Source: an uncultured Streptococcus sp.
Lineage (GTDB): Bacteria > Bacillota > Bacilli > Lactobacillales > Streptococcaceae
Direction of reading: 5' to 3'
DNA length: 21,026 bases
Assembly: GCA_902461025.1 (NCBI GenBank)
Contig: CABPWC010000016.1
Coordinates: forward strand, 1 to 21,026
A model generated the notes under the pieces. It was given only the letters and a program-made list of their open reading frames with translations. It searched no databases and was not told the origin of the DNA. The translations under genes and the position numbers were made by a program. The first letter of the stretch is position 1, and the number at the start of each line of letters is the position of its first letter. Below, piece after piece: positions 1-5,403 of the stretch.

Positions 1-86
1 TTGTATAAAGCAGGAATAAGAGAAATCCCTATCATTACAATGATAAAGGTTGGTTTTTTAAAAATTGCTTTCCATTCTTTAAACAT
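1..86 (-). CDS. YhgE/Pip-family membrane protein, N-terminal fragment
   Basis: Partial gene running off the left edge; only the first 28 or so codons are visible. The translation begins MFKEWKAIFKKPTF and continues into a hydrophobic stretch (IIVMIGISLIPALY). This is typical of the N-terminus of YhgE/Pip-domain (phage infection protein-like) membrane proteins, which have a short basic cytoplasmic start followed by the first transmembrane helix. The start is supported by a GGAGA ribosome-binding sequence about 5 nt upstream on the minus strand. It is divergent from the TetR gene at 215, and such pairs are usually regulator plus target. The family call rests on a short N-terminus and on context, so it is tentative. 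Confidence 0.6.
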   Translation of the reverse strand, partial: MFKEWKAIFKKPTFIIVMIGISLIPALY

Positions 87-191
87 ATTGTCTCCTTTTT
101 TACACATATTGTCTAAAATTTTGATATAATAGATTATACATTAAAAAATCTGATTTACAAGTCAAAATAATTATATTTGGACACATTGTCT
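83..191. promoter_or_regulatory. Divergent promoter region with three ACA-N3-TGT motifs
   Basis: The short gap between the divergent membrane-protein and TetR genes holds three related motifs: ACATATTGT at 83-91, ACATATTGT at 104-112 and ACACATTGT at 181-189. The first two lie in identical 11-mers (acatattgtct) 21 bp apart, two helical turns. The third sits in a perfect GACA-cat-TGTC palindrome (180-190). A TATAAT on the plus strand (125-130) could drive the regulator; a TATAAT on the minus strand (138-133) with TTGTAA 16 bp upstream could drive the membrane protein. This is the layout expected for TetR autoregulation plus control of the neighbour. Regulator binding is inferred. Confidence 0.5.
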
Positions 192-214
192 ATTTTTGTT
201 CATAAGGAGGAAAT

Positions 215-757
215 ATGAAAGAGAGCAACAAACGCTTAAAAACCAAACGTACTATTGAGAACGCCATGGTTCAATTATTAACTGAACAGCCATTTGATCA
301 AATTAGCACTGTTAAACTAGCAGAAAAAGCCGGAATTAGTCGTTCTAGCTTTTATACCCACTATAAAGATAAGTATGATATGATTGAACACTACCAAAGT
401 AAGCTATTTCATACTTTTGAGTACATTTTCCAAAAACACGCAAATCATAAAAGAGATGCTATCCTAGAAGTATTTGAATACTTAGAATCTGAACCGCTAC
501 TAGCTGCTCTTCTATCTGAAAATGGTACAAAAGAAATACAAAATTTCCTGAGAAATAAACTGCACATTCTGCTCAGTACTGATCTCCAGAAACGATTTAT
601 GCAATTAAATTTAAACGAGATTGAGTTAGAGTATAGTAGTATCTATCTAACAAATGCACTATTTGGTGTATGCCAAACTTGGATTGCTCATGGAAAAAAA
701 GAAAGCCCGCAAGAAATAACAGACTTTCTTATGAAAATGTTAGGAGATTCAAACTAG
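215..757 (+). CDS. TetR/AcrR-family transcriptional regulator
   Basis: 180-aa protein with the size and layout of TetR-family repressors. The N-terminal DNA-binding domain covers about residues 8-55, with the helix-turn-helix at about 31-53 (TVKLAEKAGISRSSFYTHY). The rest is a helical ligand/dimer domain without a recognisable ligand signature. The ATG follows a strong AAGGAGG about 6 nt upstream. The gene is divergent from a YhgE/Pip-like membrane protein gene, which is the probable target, and three ACA-N3-TGT motifs lie in the gap between them. It ends in a strong hairpin terminator. A homologous TetR gene flanks comE in pneumococcus. The inducing ligand is unknown. Confidence 0.85.
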   Translation: MKESNKRLKTKRTIENAMVQLLTEQPFDQISTVKLAEKAGISRSSFYTHYKDKYDMIEHYQSKLFHTFEYIFQKHANHKRDAILEVFEYLESEPLLAALLSENGTKEIQNFLRNKLHILLSTDLQKRFMQLNLNEIELEYSSIYLTNALFGVCQTWIAHGKKESPQEITDFLMKMLGDSN

Positions 758-761
758 AGAC

Positions 762-790
762 AAAAAAGAACACCATTGGTGTTCTTTTTT
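762..790. terminator. Bidirectional hairpin terminator between tetR gene and tRNA-Asn
   Basis: Perfect stem GAACACC / GGTGTTC (768-774 / 778-784) with loop ATT, flanked by an A-run on the left and T6 on the right. The U-tract therefore forms on either strand. It can end the tetR-family transcript from the left and the comE/tRNA-Glu/tRNA-Asn transcript from the right. Confidence 0.85.
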
Positions 791-796
791 ATTTGA

Positions 797-870
797 CTCC
801 GCCAGTAGGACTCGAACCTACGACATCATGATTAACAGTCATGCGCTACTACCAACTGAGCTATGGCGGA
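797..870 (-). tRNA. tRNA-Asn (GTT)
   Basis: A 74-nt cloverleaf on the minus strand. The acceptor arms TCCGCCA and TGGCGGA pair perfectly, followed by discriminator G. The D-arm is AGCTCAGTTGGTAGTAGC, the T-arm contains GTTCGAGTC, and the anticodon loop CTGTTAA gives anticodon GTT (Asn). CCA is not encoded. It lies just downstream of tRNA-Glu and is probably co-transcribed with it from the promoter at 971-998, ending at the hairpin at 762-790. Confidence 0.95.
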
Positions 871-875
871 TAATA

Positions 876-947
876 TAGTCCGTACGGGATTCGAACCCGT
901 GTTACCGCCGTGAAAAGGCGGTGTCTTAACCCCTTGACCAACGGACC
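876..947 (-). tRNA. tRNA-Glu (TTC), left copy
   Basis: A 72-nt tRNA on the minus strand. Acceptor arms GGTCCGT and ACGGACT pair, with discriminator A. The anticodon arm has loop CTTTTCA (anticodon TTC, Glu) on a GC-rich stem, and the T-arm contains GGTTCGAATCC. Base by base it is identical to the plus-strand tRNA-Glu at 20671-20742, so the two are perfect inverted repeats flanking the origin region. It precedes tRNA-Asn by 5 nt. Confidence 0.96.
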
Positions 948-970
948 ATCTATCTGTAGCAGATATAACC

Positions 971-998
971 ATTATATCAATTTCTTACTAATTGTCAA
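971..998 (-). promoter_or_regulatory. Consensus promoter for tRNA-Glu/tRNA-Asn
   Basis: On the minus strand, a perfect TTGACA (998-993) is separated by 16 bp from a perfect TATAAT (976-971). It starts right behind the comE stop codon, so the two tRNAs have their own strong housekeeping promoter and need not depend on comCDE transcription. Confidence 0.85.
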
Positions 999-1751
999 TC
1001 ACTTTTTAGATTTTTTCTCCAGAATATCTCTTAATTTCCGAACCTTGAGACGGGTAATCGGACAACGATGATCTTCATAAAAAACCACTTCTAAATTTTT
1101 TCGATCAATTTCCCTAATATTTCCTACATTGACAAGAAATGACTTATGAGCGGAATAAAATCTTTGCGTATCTTTGTCTTTTTCTTGAATATCCGCCATA
1201 GTCCCATAAAATTCTTTGGCAAAATTCTTACCAATAATCCTTAACTTATGAGATACTCCTGTTGTTTCAATATACAAAATATCATGGTAGGGAATTTTCA
1301 AATCATTTCCCTTGTAGTTATAGTCAAAATAATCCACAACATCTTTATTTTCAAGTAACATATTCTTGGTATATAAGATACTCTGTTCAATACGTTTCTT
1401 AAATAATTCATCATTGATATCTTTGTCAACAAAATCCAAGGCTGATACTTGATATTTGTAAGTTAAGGTAGCAAATTCTGATCTACTAGTGATAAATACG
1501 ATAATTGCATAGGGATTGTGGCGACGAATAAACTGTGCTACCTCAAATCCTTTTTTCTCAACGCCATGAATATCAATATCTAGAAAATAAAGCTGGTTTA
1601 CTTCATCATTTTCGATATATTCCTTAAATTCTCGTTCTTTACCTGTTGTTTTATAAGAAATAGGAATATTTAATTCCTTTGAAATTTCATCCAAGGTTCT
1701 TTCTAATCTGACTTGATGTTGAATAACATCTTCTAAAATTAATACTTTCAT
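999..1751 (-). CDS. comE: Competence response regulator ComE
   Basis: 250-aa response regulator of the AlgR/AgrA/LytR type that switches on early competence genes when phosphorylated by ComD. The receiver domain covers about residues 1-120, with acidic residues E7/D8 and a phosphoacceptor in FLDID (D58). The signature TSR...K lies at about 88-111. A LytTR DNA-binding domain spans about 140-245 (IPYHDILYIETTGVSHKLRI onwards). It is nearly identical in length and sequence to remembered pneumococcal ComE, far more conserved than ComC or the ComD N-terminus. Its start overlaps the comD stop by 4 bp (ATGA), indicating translational coupling. Its expected target is the direct repeat at 3307-3336, so it should autoactivate the operon. 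Confidence 0.97.
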   Translation of the reverse strand: MKVLILEDVIQHQVRLERTLDEISKELNIPISYKTTGKEREFKEYIENDEVNQLYFLDIDIHGVEKKGFEVAQFIRRHNPYAIIVFITSRSEFATLTYKYQVSALDFVDKDINDELFKKRIEQSILYTKNMLLENKDVVDYFDYNYKGNDLKIPYHDILYIETTGVSHKLRIIGKNFAKEFYGTMADIQEKDKDTQRFYSAHKSFLVNVGNIREIDRKNLEVVFYEDHRCPITRLKVRKLRDILEKKSKK

Positions 1752-3067
1752 TCAAACTCTCTCTTAAATCTAATAATCTGTCTAAACGTACTATCTTCCA
1801 TCTCTGTTTCTAAAATGATATTTTCATACTTACCTAAAATTTCTTTAACATTATTAAGTCCTATTCCTCTATTTCTCCCTTTAGTAGAAAAACCTAGTTC
1901 AAACAAATCTTCTGAAGGTGTCATGGTAATTTTACACGAATTTTGAATCACGATAACTGTTTCCAAATCCATCTTAATCACTGCAACTTCCATTTGTTTC
2001 AAATAACTTTCTGCAGCACCTTCAACAGCATTGTTCAACAAAACACTCATCATACGAACAAGATCAAGTAAATCGATTGACAATTTTGTGATAGTGTCCT
2101 TTACTTCTAGTGTAAACTCTACGTTCTTATTTCGTGCATATACAATAGATTGCGCAATTAAACTTCTTAAAGCTGAATCTTCTATGTTGTTTAAATCAAA
2201 GTATGTATACTTATCTGAACGTAATTTTTGATTAGCTTTAACTAGAACTTCATTGTAAACTCTGTCAATTTCCTGTAAATCTCTACTGTCAATAGCCATT
2301 TGCATACTGACAAGCATACCTGCATAATCATGACGAAATCCACGGATTTCATTGTACAAACCAACAATTTCATCTGTATAAGTCTGTAAATGTTCTTGTT
2401 CAAATTTTTTCTGTTTTAGGGCTATTTCTTTTTCAACTCCTACCTTATGAGAATTCATTGCGAAGAAGATTAGCAGTAAACAAATAAAGACAATTGTTGC
2501 TAAAATACTACCAAAACTGTTAAAATGCGTATGAGTGCTCACCATATCTGAAATGAATGATAGAACATGTAAAGCAAAGAAAGCAAGTATAACTTTCTTA
2601 AGAAATGGATAGAGGTAGTCTTTGTCAAAATAATTAAGTTCAAGGTGAAAATAAGTAATAATTTTTTTTATAGCAAAATAAGTTAGTAATAATACTACTA
2701 AAAAGAAGAAATTTTCATATTTTGTTACAAAAGAATCACCTGTTATGGAAGATAAAGTTACTGATAAAAAAGTATGAGTGCTATGATATAATAAAGATAA
2801 TAGTAGACTGATAAAAATAGCCTTGTACTTATCATACTTTTTTATTCCTATTAGATAAACATATATAATAAAGGGAAACATTAGTTTTTCTAAACCTAAA
2901 CCATGTAAAAAAACAAAATAAAAGAAAATTTCAACTATGGACTGCAATATAAAAATCCAACATATGAATAGAAATCTTTCTTTTTTTGTTGCTCTACAAA
3001 TTAGTTTATAGCTATTTGTTAAAATAAAAATATGAAGAATAACTATGAATATTTTTAATAAATCCAT
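1748..3067 (-). CDS. comD: Competence pheromone receptor histidine kinase ComD
   Basis: 439-aa membrane histidine kinase of the HPK10 (AgrC/ComD) type that senses the competence-stimulating peptide outside the cell and phosphorylates ComE. The N-terminal half (about 1-205) is a run of hydrophobic segments forming the polytopic sensor. A coiled linker (EKEIALKQKKFEQEH) follows, then the dimerisation/phosphoacceptor box RGFRHDYAG with H246. The ATPase part has an N-box (LLNNAVEG) and a G-box (GRNRGIGLNN). The C-terminal half matches remembered pneumococcal ComD almost throughout. The first 100 or so residues differ strongly, as expected of a receptor matched to a different pheromone. GGGAG precedes the ATG, and comC lies 28 bp upstream. 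Confidence 0.96.
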   Translation of the reverse strand: MDLLKIFIVILHIFILTNSYKLICRATKKERFLFICWIFILQSIVEIFFYFVFLHGLGLEKLMFPFIIYVYLIGIKKYDKYKAIFISLLLSLLYHSTHTFLSVTLSSITGDSFVTKYENFFFLVVLLLTYFAIKKIITYFHLELNYFDKDYLYPFLKKVILAFFALHVLSFISDMVSTHTHFNSFGSILATIVFICLLLIFFAMNSHKVGVEKEIALKQKKFEQEHLQTYTDEIVGLYNEIRGFRHDYAGMLVSMQMAIDSRDLQEIDRVYNEVLVKANQKLRSDKYTYFDLNNIEDSALRSLIAQSIVYARNKNVEFTLEVKDTITKLSIDLLDLVRMMSVLLNNAVEGAAESYLKQMEVAVIKMDLETVIVIQNSCKITMTPSEDLFELGFSTKGRNRGIGLNNVKEILGKYENIILETEMEDSTFRQIIRFKREFE

Positions 3068-3095
3068 TATGTCTCCCTATAATCTACAATGTTTT

Positions 3096-3221
3096 CTATT
3101 TTTTCCTTTTAGGAAAAAGGTTAGTAATAAAGTAAGTTAATCTTTTATCCCCACCTTGAATTTCCTGTAATTCTTTTTCTGTAAGTTTTTTGAACTGTTC
3201 TAATTTAACTGTTTTTTCCAT
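3096..3221 (-). CDS. comC: Competence-stimulating peptide precursor ComC
   Basis: 41-codon gene encoding a 24-residue double-glycine leader (MEKTVKLEQFKKLTEKEL, then QEIQGG) and a predicted 17-residue mature pheromone, DKRLTYFITNLFPKRKK. The leader resembles that of pneumococcal ComC and is expected to be cleaved after GG by the ComAB peptidase/ABC exporter, which is not in this window. The mature peptide keeps the family pattern: an acidic first residue, Arg at position 3, a hydrophobic centre and a basic tail. It differs from pneumococcal CSP-1 and CSP-2 as I remember them. The start has GGAGAA about 7 nt upstream. It is the first gene of comCDE, controlled by the ComE repeat at 3307-3336. 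Confidence 0.96.
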   Translation of the reverse strand: MEKTVKLEQFKKLTEKELQEIQGGDKRLTYFITNLFPKRKK

Positions 3222-3246
3222 ATTAAATTCTCCTTTATTGTTTTTT

Positions 3247-3266
3247 CTTGTAAATTAACTTACAAG
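3247..3266 (-). repeat. Short inverted repeat at the comC transcription start
   Basis: CTTGTAA (3247-3253) and TTACAAG (3260-3266) are perfect 7-bp arms around a 6-nt spacer. The element lies just downstream of the -10 hexamer and overlaps the expected start point near 3263. It could be a small operator or an RNA hairpin at the extreme 5' end. Function is unknown. Confidence 0.4.
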
Positions 3267-3269
3267 CCT

Positions 3270-3336
3270 ATTATACAAAACGGAGTTCATTTTAAAATAA
3301 TTCATTCTCAACTGCACATTTTTGTACCTGAACTGT
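3270..3336 (-). promoter_or_regulatory. comCDE promoter with ComE direct repeat
   Basis: Read on the minus strand, ACAGTTCAG (3336-3328), 12 nt, then GCAGTTGAG (3315-3307) match the ComE binding pattern of two 9-bp direct repeats spaced by 12. Downstream is a perfect -10 TATAAT (3275-3270) and no recognisable -35 box, as in ComE-activated early competence promoters. This predicts positive feedback by ComE~P on comCDE. Confidence 0.9.
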
Positions 3337-3340
3337 CATT

Positions 3341-3372
3341 TTTTACAAAAAACGCTGGGTTTCCCCAGCGTT
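3341..3372 (-). terminator. Terminator after tRNA-Arg, upstream of comC
   Basis: A 9-bp stem AACGCTGGG / CCCAGCGTT (3351-3359 / 3364-3372) with a 4-nt loop, followed on the minus strand by T6. It lies between tRNA-Arg and the ComE repeat, only about 5 bp from the latter. Any read-through past it would feed basal transcription into comCDE. Confidence 0.85.
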
Positions 3373-3384
3373 ACAACTAGTGTA

Positions 3385-3458
3385 TGATCCCAGCAGGATT
3401 CGAACCTGCGACCGTTCGCTTAGAAGGCGAATGCTCTATCCAGCTGAGCTATGAGACC
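3385..3458 (-). tRNA. tRNA-Arg (TCT)
   Basis: A 74-nt tRNA on the minus strand. Acceptor arms GGTCTCA and TGGGATC pair with two G-T wobbles, and the discriminator is A. The D-arm is AGCTCAGCTGGATAGAGC, the anticodon loop CTTCTAA gives TCT (Arg, AGA codons), and the T-arm is GCAGGTTCGAATCCTGC. It sits between rlmH and comC, as in pneumococcus, and is followed by a strong hairpin terminator. Confidence 0.96.
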
Positions 3459-3499
3459 TAACTAGCTTATCTTATCAAAATAATCGAGAATAGTCAATC

Positions 3500-3979
3500 C
3501 TATTTATGATATGGAGAACCTTGTTGGATAGTAAAAGCTCGGTATATTTGCTCTATAAGAACGAGGCGCATTAATTGATGTGGTAGAGTTAAACGACCAA
3601 AGCTAAGAAATAGATTCGCACGCTTTTTTACTTGATGAGAGAGCCCTAAACTCCCACCAATAACAAAGGTTAAAGTTGAATAACCATTAATAGAAGCTTG
3701 TTCTAATTGGCTACTAAATTCTTCAGAAGATAAGGTCTTCCCTTCAATAGCCAAAACGATAACAAATTCTCTATCCCCAATTTTGGAAAGAATTCGATTT
3801 CCTTCTAACTCTAAAATCTTCTGATTTTCAGAATCACTGGCACGATCTGGTGTTTTTTCATCAGCTAATTCAATCATTTCTACGGTAGCAAATCGAGATA
3901 TTCTTTTAGAGTATTCTGCAATTCCATCTTTGAGATACTTTTCTTTTAGTTTTCCTACTGTTACAATTTTAATTTTCAT
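3500..3979 (-). CDS. rlmH: 23S rRNA pseudouridine-1915 N3-methyltransferase RlmH
   Basis: 159-aa SPOUT-class methyltransferase that modifies pseudouridine 1915 in helix 69 of 23S rRNA on assembled 70S ribosomes, using S-adenosylmethionine. The full family length is present. The glycine-rich SAM-binding loop of the trefoil knot is FVIGGSLGLS (about 106-114). The conserved HQLMRLVLIEQIYRA block is at 134-148 and the characteristic C-terminal YHK ends the protein. There is no convincing Shine-Dalgarno sequence. An extended -10 (TGaTAAAAT, 3994-3986) lies so close to the ATG that the transcript may begin at or next to the start codon. It is divergent from htrA. Confidence 0.96.
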   Translation of the reverse strand: MKIKIVTVGKLKEKYLKDGIAEYSKRISRFATVEMIELADEKTPDRASDSENQKILELEGNRILSKIGDREFVIVLAIEGKTLSSEEFSSQLEQASINGYSTLTFVIGGSLGLSHQVKKRANLFLSFGRLTLPHQLMRLVLIEQIYRAFTIQQGSPYHK

Positions 3980-3985
3980 GCTTCT

Positions 3986-3994
3986 ATTTTATCA
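3986..3994 (-). promoter_or_regulatory. Extended -10 promoter of rlmH, predicted leaderless
   Basis: TGaTAAAAT on the minus strand, with no good -35. Normal spacing puts the transcription start at about 3978-3980, which coincides with the A of the rlmH ATG (3979). No SD is seen, so a leaderless or near-leaderless mRNA is predicted. Confidence 0.5.
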
Positions 3995-4069
3995 TAATCA
4001 TACTCTATTCACATCTTATTCACAAATGAAAAAGGTGAAAAACACAATAAATTCACAAATATTCAACAA

Positions 4070-4078
4070 TTATCCACA
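4070..4078 (+). promoter_or_regulatory. DnaA box upstream of htrA
   Basis: A perfect TTATCCACA box, with a one-mismatch TTATTCACA at 4016-4024. Both lie in the AT-rich gap between rlmH and htrA, over 2 kb from the main box clusters around dnaA. The site could belong to an extended origin or act on htrA or rlmH transcription; this is inferred. Confidence 0.6.
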
Positions 4079-4099
4079 GATTGTTGAAAACTTAAGTTT

Positions 4100-4132
4100 T
4101 TTAAGTTAGAATTAAGTTAATAATCTTATACT
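4100..4132 (+). promoter_or_regulatory. CiaR box and promoter of htrA
   Basis: TTTAAG (4100-4105), 5 nt, ATTAAG (4111-4116) fits the CiaR direct-repeat pattern of two TTTAAG-type hexamers spaced by 5. A -10 TATACT (4127-4132) starts 10 bp after the second hexamer, so the box covers the -35 position as in CiaR-activated promoters. It predicts that htrA belongs to the CiaRH regulon. Confidence 0.8.
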
Positions 4133-4162
4133 TTTGCTAATAAATCAAACATGGAGGAATCT

Positions 4163-5347
4163 ATGAAAAAAATACAAAATATTTCAAAAAAAATCGGACA
4201 ACTTTTACTAATTATTCTCATCAGCTTTTTTAGTGGTCTTTTAGGAAGTTTGACTGTTCTTCAATTCAACCAAAAACAAGGAAATGGAGAACAAAATAGT
4301 GCAGCAGTCACTAAGACAGCTTCAAATAATGAAAATTCTACTACGCAGGCTGTAGATAAAGTTAAAGATGCAGTTGTCTCTATTATCACTTATTCAGGAA
4401 ACTCTCAAAGTGGTTTTGCTGGAACTGATGATACTGATACAGATTCAAATACTGAACAAATTAACAGTGAAGGTTCTGGTGTCATCTATAAAAAAGATGG
4501 GGATGATGCTTATCTTGTAACTAACACTCACGTTATTAGTGGAGCTAAAAAAGTTGATATTCGTCTAGCAGATGGAACAAAAGTACCAGGTGAAATTGTT
4601 GGTTCTGATACCTATTCTGATATTGCAGTAGTAAAAATATCTTCAGAAAAGGTCTCTACAGTAGCTGAGTTTGGTGACTCAAGTCAATTATCTGTTGGGG
4701 AAACAGCTATCGCAATCGGTAGTCCTTTGGGGTCAGAATATGCAAATACAGTTACACAAGGGATTGTATCAAGCTTGAACAGACACGTTTCTTTGAAATC
4801 TGAAGATGGTCAAGCTATTTCAACAAATGCCATCCAAACAGACACAGCTATTAACCCTGGTAACTCTGGAGGTCCTTTGATTAATATCCAGGGACAAGTT
4901 ATCGGTATTACATCAAGTAAAATTGCCTCTAATGGTGGAACATCTGTAGAAGGTCTCGGCTTTGCTATTCCTGCAAATGATGTTAAGAATATTATCAAAC
5001 AGTTGGAAAAAGATGGAAAAGTAACTCGACCTGCTCTTGGTATCCACATGGTTAATTTGACAAATCTTAGCACTTCCGATCTACAAAAATTAAAACTTCC
5101 TGATAATGTTACTTCTGGTGTCGCTGTTCGCTCTGTTCAAAAGAATATGCCTGCAAACGGACATTTACAACAATATGATGTCATCACAAAAGTAGATGAT
5201 ACCAAGATTTCATCTACTACTGAATTGCAAAATGCACTTTACAATCACTCTATTGGTGATGAAATAACTGTAACTTATTACCGTAATGGTAAAGAAGAGA
5301 AAACTACAATCAAGCTAGATAAAAGTACAAGTGATTTAAATCAATAG
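4163..5347 (+). CDS. htrA: HtrA/DegP-family surface serine protease
   Basis: 394-aa membrane-anchored quality-control protease acting on misfolded or exported proteins at the cell surface. An N-terminal signal-anchor helix (about 14-33, LLLIILISFFSGLLGSL) is followed by a polar Asn/Gln/Thr-rich linker. The trypsin-like domain shows the triad H123 (NTHV), D153 (YSDIAVV) and S235 (NPGNSGGPL). A single PDZ domain occupies about 285-380. An upstream in-frame ATG at 4151 overlaps the GGAGGA ribosome-binding site, so the start at 4163 is preferred; it also matches pneumococcal HtrA length. The promoter has a CiaR box. In pneumococcus HtrA degrades CSP and limits competence, which fits its nearness to comCDE. 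A 7-bp hairpin follows the stop. Confidence 0.96.
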   Translation: MKKIQNISKKIGQLLLIILISFFSGLLGSLTVLQFNQKQGNGEQNSAAVTKTASNNENSTTQAVDKVKDAVVSIITYSGNSQSGFAGTDDTDTDSNTEQINSEGSGVIYKKDGDDAYLVTNTHVISGAKKVDIRLADGTKVPGEIVGSDTYSDIAVVKISSEKVSTVAEFGDSSQLSVGETAIAIGSPLGSEYANTVTQGIVSSLNRHVSLKSEDGQAISTNAIQTDTAINPGNSGGPLINIQGQVIGITSSKIASNGGTSVEGLGFAIPANDVKNIIKQLEKDGKVTRPALGIHMVNLTNLSTSDLQKLKLPDNVTSGVAVRSVQKNMPANGHLQQYDVITKVDDTKISSTTELQNALYNHSIGDEITVTYYRNGKEEKTTIKLDKSTSDLNQ

Positions 5348-5364
5348 TTTACATATTTGTAAAC
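5347..5364 (+). repeat. Perfect hairpin between htrA and parB
   Basis: GTTTACA-TATT-TGTAAAC gives a perfect 7-bp stem with a 4-nt loop just after the htrA stop codon. It is AT-rich and has no following T-tract, so it is a poor intrinsic terminator. It could be an mRNA 3'-end stabiliser or a protein site. Confidence 0.45.
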
Positions 5365-5403
5365 CTACTTTACAGAATATCAAAGATGTGATACTGTAGA
5401 AAT

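Noticed and set aside
2031..2231. Plus-strand 66-codon frame inside comD
   Set aside because: It lies opposite the conserved kinase region of comD and has no initiation signals.
4091..4105. Alternative CiaR repeat CTTAAG-TTT-TTTAAG
   Set aside because: The spacing is 3 instead of 5. The overlapping TTTAAG-N5-ATTAAG fits the established spacing and lies at the right distance from the -10.
4810..5073. Antisense open frame of 87 codons within htrA
   Set aside because: It runs opposite the conserved catalytic region of htrA, has no start context and no recognisable protein features. It reflects codon bias of the real gene.
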